Positions 7,826-16,800 of a stretch of 64,000 nt of DNA are shown here, one piece after another (positions within the stretch are counted from its first letter, which is position 1; the number at the start of each line of letters is the position of its first letter). The notes below the pieces were generated by a model. That model ran no database searches and was not told where the DNA came from. It saw only the letters and a program-made list of their open reading frames with translations. The translations under genes and the position numbers were made by a program. Location: positions 25,485-89,484 of the forward strand of contig CAJJKI010000006.1 of the NCBI GenBank assembly GCA_905188025.1, written 5' to 3'. The DNA comes from an uncultured Eubacteriales bacterium (GTDB lineage: Bacteria; Bacillota_I; Bacilli_A; RF39; UBA660).

Positions 7826-9286
7826 ATGAATTTTAATTTAGTAGAAATGTATAATGGCTTATTAAGATTTAATAAGCATATACTAAATGAACTTGCAGAA
7901 GGACTTAAACATTTACCTAATTTAGATGGAGTATCTAAAGGAGATAGTTTAATTATTAATGAACAAGGTAATCCAGCTTGGGGTTCTGCTGCATTTATTC
8001 CTACTTTTGAAAATGCTGCATATGGTATTGAATGGACTAAAGATGACAATGATATAATCAGAATTGGTAATGCTAAATTTCATAGAGAACTTCCTATTCA
8101 AAATAGACTTAAAGGTTGTGTCTATAATGAAAAGAAAATCAGTTATTTCCTTAATCCTACGGGTTGGGCTAAACCTCTTGAAAATGGTCTTATTCCTCCT
8201 CTTGATGGAAGTGATGGCGATGTTGGGGTAAGAGTTCCAGAATTTTATATATGTGTTAAAGATACTGGTACTAAATATCAACTTTGGATAAGTGATTTTA
8301 ATATTGATGGAACATTTACTAGAGTTCATCCTTTTATTATAAGTCATACCAAAACTATGACTAGAACTAGAGAAGATGGTAAAGAAGAAGTATTTAGTGC
8401 TTGTATTAAACATGATGATACTAGATATTTAGGAGGAAATAAAAGTTCTTCTGTTGTTGCTACTAAATTACAAGGTAGACCTAGAACTGGTATTAATTAC
8501 GATAAAGCTAATGAATTTTGTGCTAATCGTGGAGATTGGGTTACGATGATTGATTATCTTGAATATTGTGCTATACAAGCTCTTTGTTATATTGAGTATG
8601 CTAATTTTGATAATCAAGCTGCATTAAATACTAATTTAACTAGTGATGGATTTAAACAAGGAGGACTTGGTGCTGGTGTTACAAATTTAAATTGGGATAG
8701 ATGGACAGCTTTTAATGGTAATAATCCTATTGTACAAACTTATTGGACTGCTGAACATAATATTGGTAATGGTAGTACAAATGGTGACCATTATGAACTA
8801 GAAAATTATAATACAGATGGTAGTAATCTTAATACTTATCCTGTTGTTTATCGTGGTATTCTAAACTTTTTTTGTGATATATGGACATTTATTAGAGATG
8901 TAGTTATTGTAAATCGCAATGCAAATTATAATAGTGTTTATCTTCTTAAAAAAGGTGTTAATCATGCCGATATTACAATAGATAATATTCAAGATAAATG
9001 TTATTTTATAGGTGACCAAGCTAATAGTAATAATTTTATTACTGAATTTGATTTTAGATTTGGTCCTTATTTTATTCCTAATAAAGTTGGAACTAATAAA
9101 AAAGCTGATTATAATTGGATAAGAGGTAATAATGGACAAGATACAGATAAAGCTGTTCGTGTGCTTCTGCTTGGCGGTTACGCTGCTATCGGTTCTGGAG
9201 CTGGCTCTGGTTACTTTAATTCTACTTGGGTTCGGTCGGCTTCTTCTGCTGCTGTCGGCTTCTTTACCACAGTTAAGCTTGATTAA
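7826..9286 (+). CDS. DGR variable protein, C-type-lectin/FGE-like fold
   Basis: 486 residues. The N-terminal ~65 residues look like an attachment segment. The rest is Gly/Trp/Asn-rich, as in formylglycine-generating-enzyme/C-type-lectin folds (FCANRGDWVTMIDYLEYCAIQAL; TYWTAEHNIGNG; the terminal VGFF strand). Residues 446-480, coded by 9161-9265, are the variable region: 21 of the 28 adenine positions in the downstream template are changed and no other position differs. Diversified codons are Gly, Tyr, Ala, Ile, Trp, Arg and Ser, as on known DGR ligand surfaces. By DGR precedent it would be a receptor-binding protein on the tail or capsid. The fold call is from pattern only; the DGR-target call is firm. 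Confidence 0.9.
   Translation: MNFNLVEMYNGLLRFNKHILNELAEGLKHLPNLDGVSKGDSLIINEQGNPAWGSAAFIPTFENAAYGIEWTKDDNDIIRIGNAKFHRELPIQNRLKGCVYNEKKISYFLNPTGWAKPLENGLIPPLDGSDGDVGVRVPEFYICVKDTGTKYQLWISDFNIDGTFTRVHPFIISHTKTMTRTREDGKEEVFSACIKHDDTRYLGGNKSSSVVATKLQGRPRTGINYDKANEFCANRGDWVTMIDYLEYCAIQALCYIEYANFDNQAALNTNLTSDGFKQGGLGAGVTNLNWDRWTAFNGNNPIVQTYWTAEHNIGNGSTNGDHYELENYNTDGSNLNTYPVVYRGILNFFCDIWTFIRDVVIVNRNANYNSVYLLKKGVNHADITIDNIQDKCYFIGDQANSNNFITEFDFRFGPYFIPNKVGTNKKADYNWIRGNNGQDTDKAVRVLLLGGYAAIGSGAGSGYFNSTWVRSASSAAVGFFTTVKLD
9161..9265 (+). repeat. DGR variable region (VR)
   Basis: 105 bases in frame at the 3' end of the variable gene. It aligns without gaps to the template 270 bases downstream, with 84 identical positions and 21 differences, every one of them at a template adenine. 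Confidence 0.96.
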
Positions 9287-9300
9287 ATAAGTCCACGTGG

Positions 9301-9376
9301 AACTGTTGCTAGGAGTAGTTGGTTAATTAATTTGTTTTCTGTTTTTGTATTTCTCGATACTACTCCTGCAACAGTT
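9301..9376 (+). promoter_or_regulatory. Long hairpin just after VR (DGR target hairpin or terminator)
   Basis: Arms 9301-9319 and 9359-9376 (AACTGTTGC-AGGAGTAGT type) pair over 18 bases with one bulged T; the loop is 39 bases. It starts 14 bases after the target stop, next to a CCACGTGG palindrome (9293-9300). Bordetella phage DGR needs a hairpin/cruciform downstream of VR for efficient homing, so a similar role is likely. No T-run follows, which argues against a simple terminator. Confidence 0.7.
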
Positions 9377-9430
9377 TATTATAATAATATTAAAGGTTAT
9401 ATTTCTTAAGATGATTGACATTTAGATACA

Positions 9431-9535
9431 GTGCTTCTGCTTAGCAGTAACGCTAATAACAGTTCTAAAGCTAGCTCTAGTAACTTTAATTCTAATTGAG
9501 TTCAGTCAGATTCTAATGCTAATGTCGGCTTCTTT
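9431..9535 (+). repeat. DGR template repeat (TR)
   Basis: 105-base donor copy of the VR, between the target gene and the RT. Its adenines sit mostly in AAY and AGY triplets relative to the VR frame, the classic TR pattern, which randomises the first two codon positions. It is not itself translated: in that frame it contains a TGA at 9497-9499. Confidence 0.95.
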
Positions 9536-9685
9536 TATATAATTCCTAAAACTAATAAATATAAGATTAATATAAATATTATTTTGGGAAGTATAACCTT
9601 ACCTCTTGGTAAAAGATAACGTTATTTAGAAACTAAAAGTGTTGGTAGTGATATTCACGAAGGCTCTTATATAAATTATATAAAT

Positions 9686-10981
9686 ATGAAAAGATATAGT
9701 GGTTTACATGATAAACTATGTACTATTGAAAATATTGAAGTTGCTGATGATAATGCAAGAAAGAATAAAAATAAGAAATATGGTATTAATAAACATGATA
9801 AAAATAGACAATATGAAAATGAAGATTTAGTAGATAAACTATTTAATCTTAAATATAAAACTTCTAAATATAGTCTATATAAAATATATGAACCAAAAGA
9901 ACGTATTATTTATAGACTTCCTTATTATCCAGATAGAATTGCTCATCATGCTATAATGAATGTTGTAAAATATATTTGGACAAAAAGTTTTATTCATAAT
10001 ACATATAGTTGTATTGAAGGTAGAGGTATTCATCTTTGTGCAAATAATCTTAAAAGAGATTTAAGGAAATATCCTAATGAAACTAAATATTGTCTTAAAT
10101 TAGATATTAGGAAATTTTATCCTAGTATTCCTCATAATGGTCTTAAGAAATGTATTAGAAAGAAGATTAAAGATAAAGATTTTTTAATGATTCTTGATGA
10201 AATTATTGATTCTACTGATAATGTTCGTGATGTTTCTTCTAAATTAACTAATAAAATTGGAATTGGAGTTCCTATTGGTAATTATTTATCTCAATACTTT
10301 GCTAATCTTTATCTTAGCGAACTTGACCATTTATGTAAAGAAGAACTTAAATGTAAATTCTATTATCGTTATGCTGATGATATAGTTATTCTAAGTGATG
10401 ATAAAGATTTTCTTCATAAAGTTCTTATTTATATTAAGTTATATGTTCATACTATTGGATTGAAAGTTAAAGATAATTATCAAATATATCCTGTTGATAG
10501 TAGAGGAATTAATTTTGTTGGTTATGTATTTTATCATACTCATACTCTAATTAGAAAATCTATTAAATATAAAATTATAAGACTAGTAAATAGTTATTTA
10601 AATAGAGAAATTGATAAAAAAGAATTTAAAGTTAGAATGTGTGCTTATTATGGATGGCTTAAACACGCTGATGCTAAAAATCTTCTTTATAAAATTCAAA
10701 GTCTTACAGGTGTTAGATATTCTAATTGGAATGGTAAAAGAACTAATATTGCTAAATATTATGGTAAATACGTTAGAATAATTCAAGTTATTAATTATGC
10801 TAAGTATTTTAGAATTAATTTTATTAGAAATGGCAAAGCTTATTATGTTGATAGTAGAGATAAAACTCTATTTTATTCTATACATAGACTTAATCATTTT
10901 CCTATTAATTTTAAAATTACTAAATATGATTGGCGTATTTATGTTAAAAATAGAAAAGAAAATATCAAACCTCAAACATAA
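9686..10981 (+). CDS. DGR reverse transcriptase
   Basis: 431 residues. RT motifs in order: fingers RIIYRLPYYPDRIAHHA near 72-88; motif A LDIRKFYPSI with catalytic Asp140; motif B-region GVPIGNYLSQYFANLYL near 193-209, the (I/L/V)GxxxSQ signature that marks DGR and group-II-like RTs; motif C YRYADDIVIL with Asp231-Asp232; and GINFVGY near 275. A basic thumb follows. It copies the TR RNA with adenine-directed errors and the cDNA replaces the VR. Length is close to other DGR RTs. It lies 150 bases after the TR and 6 bases before a small coiled-coil gene. No separate Avd protein is evident nearby. Confidence 0.95.
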   Translation: MKRYSGLHDKLCTIENIEVADDNARKNKNKKYGINKHDKNRQYENEDLVDKLFNLKYKTSKYSLYKIYEPKERIIYRLPYYPDRIAHHAIMNVVKYIWTKSFIHNTYSCIEGRGIHLCANNLKRDLRKYPNETKYCLKLDIRKFYPSIPHNGLKKCIRKKIKDKDFLMILDEIIDSTDNVRDVSSKLTNKIGIGVPIGNYLSQYFANLYLSELDHLCKEELKCKFYYRYADDIVILSDDKDFLHKVLIYIKLYVHTIGLKVKDNYQIYPVDSRGINFVGYVFYHTHTLIRKSIKYKIIRLVNSYLNREIDKKEFKVRMCAYYGWLKHADAKNLLYKIQSLTGVRYSNWNGKRTNIAKYYGKYVRIIQVINYAKYFRINFIRNGKAYYVDSRDKTLFYSIHRLNHFPINFKITKYDWRIYVKNRKENIKPQT

Positions 10982-10987
10982 TATATT

Positions 10988-11269
10988 ATGACTAAAGATA
11001 AACTTAAAGATGATATTATTAGAACTATATGCTGTTTAAATAGTGATATATCTAATAAAGATAGAAACTTATTAATTGAATTATTAAATTCTATTGTTGA
11101 TTATACTAATAATACTGAACTTGAACAAAAAGTTAAAGCTATAGAACAAAAGCATAATGAATTAGTTGATACAGTTAATGAACTTAAAGCTAAAGTTGAA
11201 ATATATTCTGATAAGATTAATGAGCTTGAAGAAAGAGTTCATCAATTAGAAAACGCAAGTCAATCTTAA
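10988..11269 (+). CDS. Small coiled-coil protein
   Basis: 93 residues. Residues ~40-88 are a clear heptad run (LEQKVKAIEQKHNELVDTVNELKAKVEIYSDKINELEERVHQLE). The N-terminal 35 residues are a separate helix pair. It lies between the DGR RT and the tail connector gene. The size is near that of Avd accessory proteins, but Avd is a basic four-helix barrel and this reads as a single acidic coiled coil, so Avd is unlikely. It could be a small virion or scaffold protein. Confidence 0.5.
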   Translation: MTKDKLKDDIIRTICCLNSDISNKDRNLLIELLNSIVDYTNNTELEQKVKAIEQKHNELVDTVNELKAKVEIYSDKINELEERVHQLENASQS

Positions 11270-11270
11270 C

Positions 11271-11975
11271 ATGGCTAGTCTTAATCAATTAGTTAGTGAA
11301 TTTGCTCATGCTGTTGGCAATCCTAATAGTATTCCTCTTAGACGTAATCTTCGATATGCTATTCTTCATGGTCGTAATGAATTAATTCGTAAAAGTTATG
11401 AAAATCATAAATATGTTGATAAAGGTTTGCAACAACGTATTCGTGTTTCTATTATTAATGTTCCTGATGGTGACTTATATAATAGTCAAACTCTTGGGCT
11501 TCCTGCGATTAAACGTACTAAACAAGAAGTTCCAAAGCCAGTTAGACTTATTAATAACTTACCTTTCCAATCAATTAGAACTACCGGACATACTGGGATA
11601 GAAATACCATTTGCAAAAGAAGCTAGTGCTAAGTTTTATCATTATCTTGCAGGTATGTGTAATCTTCCTGTTTATGATTATATTAATGGTTATATTTATT
11701 TCTTTAGTAATAATAAAGATTGGTTTCAAAATATAGGTTCTATTATTATTGAATCTCCATTTGAAATTCCTTATCTTGTTCCTACCGAAACTGTTGAAAA
11801 AGCTAAAGATGTAAATTATGACCCTATTGATGATGAAGCTAAATACGATGATGATGAATTTCTTATTCCTGAAGATATGATTGGAACTCTTAAAGAAATT
11901 GTATTTAAACGTAATCTTGTTGAAGTTCCTCGTCAAACAAATGAAACTCCTATTGATAATTTTGTAACTAGATAA
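11271..11975 (+). CDS. Tail connector / ring protein (tail-tubular-like)
   Basis: 234 residues. It begins with a helical N-terminus (LNQLVSEFAHAVGNPNSIPLRRNLRYAILHGRNELIRKSYE) followed by a beta-rich core with RVSIINVPDGDLYNSQTLGLPAIKRTKQEVPKPVRL, then an acidic C-terminal tail. Similar small ring/adaptor proteins sit just before the muzzle gene in crAss-like phages and extend the portal channel. It starts one base after the preceding stop. The role is inferred mainly from gene order (two more small proteins, then the giant muzzle protein). Confidence 0.5.
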   Translation: MASLNQLVSEFAHAVGNPNSIPLRRNLRYAILHGRNELIRKSYENHKYVDKGLQQRIRVSIINVPDGDLYNSQTLGLPAIKRTKQEVPKPVRLINNLPFQSIRTTGHTGIEIPFAKEASAKFYHYLAGMCNLPVYDYINGYIYFFSNNKDWFQNIGSIIIESPFEIPYLVPTETVEKAKDVNYDPIDDEAKYDDDEFLIPEDMIGTLKEIVFKRNLVEVPRQTNETPIDNFVTR

Positions 11976-11978
11976 ATT

Positions 11979-12941
11979 ATGATTAAAGATATAGATATTA
12001 GTCATTACTATAAAAAGTTTATTGAAACTTCTAATGACGATATGGCAAAATATAATAAAGAACTTGAACTTATAAATAAGATGAAGGCTGATTGCCGTTC
12101 TTATATTAAAAGTAAAAATCAAGTTATTAAAGATGATTTAAAAATTAATCTTAATGAATATGGGTTTCAATTTCTTAATGATGGTATAGAACTAATTAAT
12201 AAACTAGAGCAATTAATTAATAATAGGCTTAGTTATACAGTTGGAGAAAGACGTATTGTTCTTCTCCAACTTTTGCGTTATTGTAACTTAGCTAAAAAAG
12301 CAAATGATTATATTATTGCTCTTAAACTTGCTACAAGACGTTCTGAATTAAGTCTTTCTGATTATAAAAAGTATATTCATAGATATTATAGTTATGGTGT
12401 TCATAAATGTGTTCTTGAAGGTTATGCTTATCATTTTAAACATGAGATTGGTGACTTAGTTATTAATTTCTGGAGATATAAAGATAAACCTAGAGATACT
12501 TATGTTGATTGGAACGCTACTAGACTTAAGAAACAAGAAATTATTGATGCTGGTCTTAAACCTTATGATAAAGAAGAAGCTGAAATATATAAAATTCGTG
12601 GACTTAAATATGATGGTATTCCTTATGTAGTTTATAAAACTAATAAAGAGTTTTATGAAATACAACTTATTAATAATGGAACTCATAGTTATAGTGCTAT
12701 TAAATTTAAGTATGCTAATTATATTAATAGAGAGCTTCGTGGTAAAGATGCTAAACAACTTAATTCTGAATGTAAAACTGTTGATGATATTTTTAATCTT
12801 AAATTAGGATTAAGAAGTAAACTTCTTGTTTATCTTGAACGAGAACCTAATGCTCCATTTAAATATATTAGAAATGTTAATCAACAAAAGTATGAACGTG
12901 GAGCACATAATAATGGTAATAAAACTAGATATAAAAACTAA
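11979..12941 (+). CDS. Conserved structural-region protein, basic, helical
   Basis: 320 residues with a coiled-coil N-terminal third (YNKELELINKMKADCRSYIKSKNQVIKD), a helical middle (RRIVLLQLLRYCNLAKKANDYIIALKLATRRSELS) and a strongly basic, Asn-rich C-terminus (YERGAHNNGNKTRYKN). It sits between the ring-protein and muzzle-adaptor genes with 3-4-base gaps, which implies a connector or tail-assembly role. No family was recognised. Confidence 0.5.
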   Translation: MIKDIDISHYYKKFIETSNDDMAKYNKELELINKMKADCRSYIKSKNQVIKDDLKINLNEYGFQFLNDGIELINKLEQLINNRLSYTVGERRIVLLQLLRYCNLAKKANDYIIALKLATRRSELSLSDYKKYIHRYYSYGVHKCVLEGYAYHFKHEIGDLVINFWRYKDKPRDTYVDWNATRLKKQEIIDAGLKPYDKEEAEIYKIRGLKYDGIPYVVYKTNKEFYEIQLINNGTHSYSAIKFKYANYINRELRGKDAKQLNSECKTVDDIFNLKLGLRSKLLVYLEREPNAPFKYIRNVNQQKYERGAHNNGNKTRYKN

Positions 12942-12945
12942 TATT

Positions 12946-13842
12946 ATGGCAAATAATAAAACTATTACAATAGAACATATTATTGCTAAACTCGATAATG
13001 ATTTCAATCCAGATAATAGTGATTGGATTCCTAGAGTTCCTGCTTGGTGTGTTGATGCTATGAATGAACTTAAAGTTCTTCGTAAAGTTGATAAGAAAAT
13101 GAAACTAACCGTCATTAATAAGATAGCCAAAAGTAAATGTTGTCTTATTGATGACGGTCTTAAAGTATATGATAGTAATGGTTGTGAAGTACCTAGAGCT
13201 GATGGTAGTAAATATAGATGTGGTGATACTGAATCTGCTCCATCCTCTACGGGGGGTCAAGCGGAGGACGAAAGTCCGGAGCGTGCTACTAATAAAGACT
13301 ATCTTGGTATGCCTGATGATTGTTGTCCTAATGGTTCTAGAACTAGAGAGGTTATTGATACTGGTAAAATAGGATGTAATCCTGTTGTTTATACACTTCA
13401 TAACAATACTGAATGTCCAAGATGTCAGCATGAAGTTCATTCTCATTGTCAGACCCCCCGTGGAGGATATGATAAGTCAAATCATAACTATATTCTTATT
13501 GGAGGTAATACTATTGAACTTAATTTTAATGATACTTGTATAACAGTTGTTTATAAAGATATTGAAACTCAATATAGTGATAATTATCATTGTGAAGTTC
13601 CTGTTATACCTGCTAATGGTAAATTAATTCAAGGTCTTACTTATTATTGTATGGCTCGTATGCTTATGAGAGGATATAAACATCCTGTATTTAATCTTTC
13701 TGCTAGTCAATATGGAACTAATCCTTTCTATCTATGGGAAAGTATGAAGAAAGATATTAAGACTAGTATTTTATTAGATGAACAAAGTGATGATGATAGT
13801 GGTTGGAATGAGTTCTTTTATAACTTTACTTTTCCTAAATAA
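12946..13842 (+). CDS. Putative tail ring/adaptor protein with Cys-rich segment
   Basis: 298 residues from the ATG at 12946. An in-frame upstream ATG exists at 12826 but lies inside the previous gene; 12946 follows the usual TATT leader. The N-terminus IEHIIAKLDNDFNPDNSDWIPRVPAWCVDAMNELKVL and C-terminus are conserved-looking structural segments. The middle (about 80-175) carries Cys-rich strands (CCLIDDGLKVYDSNGCEVP; CPRCQHEVHSHC) and two inverted copies of the dispersed repeat (13241, read PSSTGG; 13452, read TPRGG). Position before the muzzle suggests a ring protein that joins portal and muzzle. Confidence 0.5.
   Translation: MANNKTITIEHIIAKLDNDFNPDNSDWIPRVPAWCVDAMNELKVLRKVDKKMKLTVINKIAKSKCCLIDDGLKVYDSNGCEVPRADGSKYRCGDTESAPSSTGGQAEDESPERATNKDYLGMPDDCCPNGSRTREVIDTGKIGCNPVVYTLHNNTECPRCQHEVHSHCQTPRGGYDKSNHNYILIGGNTIELNFNDTCITVVYKDIETQYSDNYHCEVPVIPANGKLIQGLTYYCMARMLMRGYKHPVFNLSASQYGTNPFYLWESMKKDIKTSILLDEQSDDDSGWNEFFYNFTFPK
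13241..13258 (+). repeat. Dispersed GC-rich repeat in coding sequence, forward, extended
   Basis: CATCCTCTACGGGGGGTC, read as SSTGG. Followed directly by AGCGGAGGAC-GAAA-GTCC, a hairpin with a GNRA-type loop (13265-13276). Confidence 0.85.
13452..13468 (-). repeat. Dispersed GC-rich repeat in coding sequence, reverse
   Basis: GACCCCCCGTGGAGGAT on the plus strand, read as TPRGG. Inverted partner of the copy at 13241 in the same gene. Confidence 0.85.
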
Positions 13843-13844
13843 TT

Positions 13845-16800
13845 ATGAATATACAAAAGAAACTTAGTCTTAATAAACATCCGGGTGATTGTGTACCTTA
13901 TTCATTAGTTGCTGCTAAAAATGTTAAAGTAAGTAATGATGGAAGGATGATTGTTAATGAAGAAGGGCTTGAAGATTGTAAAGTAATTGCTAACGCTATT
14001 CATGAAGATGGTATTAATAATTTTAAAATAGTTGGTGTTATTCCTACTAGTACTGAACTTATTTTATTTGTTGTTAATATTGATTCTAATGAGTCTTATA
14101 TTTATAGATATAATGAACAAGCTGATAATTGTTATAGAGTAAATAGTAATTGGAAATATAATGGTGGAAAGATTAAAGGAACATATACTTATAATGTTAA
14201 AAACCATCTTATAATAGCTATTGCTGAAAGTAATGCTTCAGTTGATGTTCCTCTTAAAACTATTAATATTGATTTAGATTCTGACCGTCCTGATTCTGAA
14301 ATGTCTATTATTCCTCAAATAACACTACCTACTATTAGTAATCTAAACTATGTTAGTGGTGGTGCTTATAAAGGATTTTATTTTCTATTTATTCGTTATA
14401 AAATTGATAAAACTAATTATACTAAATGGTATAGCATTGGATTTCCTATTTTTAATGATGTTATAATACCACAAGTTATTAATAAAGTTTGTTTTAGAAA
14501 AACTAATGTTTATGAACCAAAAGATGAACCAAATGGTTATTGTTATGGTAATACTGATTCATTTAGTGATTCTAAAGATATATGTAATCAAACTTTTGAA
14601 ATAAGTATTAGTGGAGGTCGTTCAGGACTTTATCAACTTGGTTTTATTGTATGTAAAAAGGATGGTACTCAAGCATTTAGAACTGATGATTTAAGTAATA
14701 ATATTTTTAAATTTAGTAGAGATATTCTTGTTGAATATAGTGTTTCTGATTTAACTACTGATTATTATAATTATTATAATGTTGGCAATATTATTAATTA
14801 TAAAAATAGAGTATATATTGCTAATTATAATGAACATACTGATAATGATAATAGGACTTTAAGTAATGGTAAAACATTAGAAGAGGCTGTTAAAGATATT
14901 ACTATTAAACTTCGTAATAAAGCTGTTAATGCTTATTATAATGATTATACCACTGTTAATGCAGTTAGTGAAAAAGGTCCATATTTTAAAATGGCTAGCC
15001 TTCAAATTACTGGTACTGCTGATTGGCAAATTAAAGATATTAATAAAGTATTCAATAATAATCAATATCCTTTTCGTACTTTTAGAACTTTATTTAATGA
15101 TACAGTTATACAAGGTATTGCAGCACATGAATATTTAAAGATTAATTATAATGCTAAAATAAAAGTAGGTAGTAGAGGTAGTCATAATCTTAAAGAATAT
15201 CTTGCTTGTCATTGTTTTATTATTCCTACAAGTTATAAATATGAAAATAATCAAACTGTTTACACTATGCCAAGTACAGTTAAAATAGCTTGTTATGTTT
15301 ATAACGGTGTTGGATTTACAGAAGATACTGTATTTACTAGTGGACAAGTATTATTTGGTGATACTATATTTGATATTGATAATTGTAAAATGAGAATTAC
15401 TCATTCTACTATTGAACCTAGTTATGATTTTAATGAACGTAAAAAGAACGATACTCTTATTCCGGGAGAAGTATATAACTTTTTTATTCATTTTGTTGAT
15501 AAATATGGTGATGCTAGTAGAGGATATAAATTGTCAAATAAAGATAAGTATATAAATAATATTGTTAATGATGGTTCTCATTGTACTATAATTACTTTTA
15601 ATTGGAATAATCAAGGTAATGGTAATATTCCATATTGGGCAGTTATTAGTGGAGATATTCCAATATCTACTATTAGTTCTAATGTTAAAAGATATATTGC
15701 TAATCATAAAATTGTAGTTTATACTGCTGAACCTATAAACAATCCTACTACTAATATATTACTTAATAGTTTCGGTGAACTTGAAGCTACTAATAAAGAT
15801 GAACTATATACTCTTATATCTAATTACTTTATTGATTATCAAGATAAAGATAAATATAATGATTTATATGTTTATCAAGTTATAAATAGTGGTAGTTATA
15901 CTCCTTGTAGTAATCAAGTAATAGGTGCTATTGGTGTTGATAATGAAGCTAAATTTGGTTATTATGAAAATATTAATGGCGATGAACTATTTAGAATACC
16001 TGATTTAATATTTGATTCTGAAGTTGTTGGTGGTGAACATACTAGAGATTTTGTGTATAATATGAATAATACTTTTAATAAGTTTTATATTCGTGCTAAT
16101 ATTGATACTACTTTATGGAATCAAATTAAAGAATTAGGTTATGTTGGATGGTTTATTAGTTATGAGAAAGTTGAACCTATTACTAGATATACCGGATTAC
16201 TAACTAGAAAAGATTATTGTAATATAGCTAGTAATGTTACTTGGCAAGATGGTAGTTGGGGTACAAAACCCGGTTTTGTAGCGAATAATTTTACTAGTGA
16301 TAAATGTTATCTATATAGTGGTCGATTTGATATTGATGATAGTATTAAATATGATTTTAATATTATTCGTATTGATGGTAAATGTAAATTTGAACCTTAT
16401 AAAGAAAAACATGATGTAGTTGATATGGTAGTTAATACTACTTATCCTTATAGTTATAATATGCCAGTTATAGGTGTTATTAGTAGAAATGAATATAAAC
16501 CTATTAATAATTATAAATTAGTAGTTGCTGATAGTGTTGTTGATAGTAGAGCTGGAAAAGGAACTGCTCTTGAAATGGATGATTATAAGGAATTGCTACT
16601 TGACGCTGAAACTATGTTTCTTGCAACAGTTCTTAATTGTACTAAAAATATTTATACTAGCAAAGAAAAAGAACTTGTAAGACTTAACGATGTTTGCTAT
16701 AATGGTGGAACTTATTCTATTGAACATGGATATAATGGTAGAATGACTTATGATGGCGTTCTTATTTATAATGATAATGGAGTTATAATGAACGAAGGTA

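Larger units (their letters stand above)
9287..9685 (+). other. Non-coding DGR region between target gene and RT
   Basis: This 399-base gene-free stretch holds a long hairpin (9301-9376), the template repeat (9431-9535) and an AT-rich leader with a small hairpin TTACC-TCTT-GGTAA (9599-9612) before the reverse transcriptase ATG. No avd-type accessory gene is present in it. By analogy with other DGRs, the template and flanks would be transcribed as the RNA template of the RT. Confidence 0.8.

Noticed and set aside
10988..11269. Avd accessory protein of the DGR
   Set aside because: The protein is a single acidic coiled coil, not the basic four-helix barrel of Avd.
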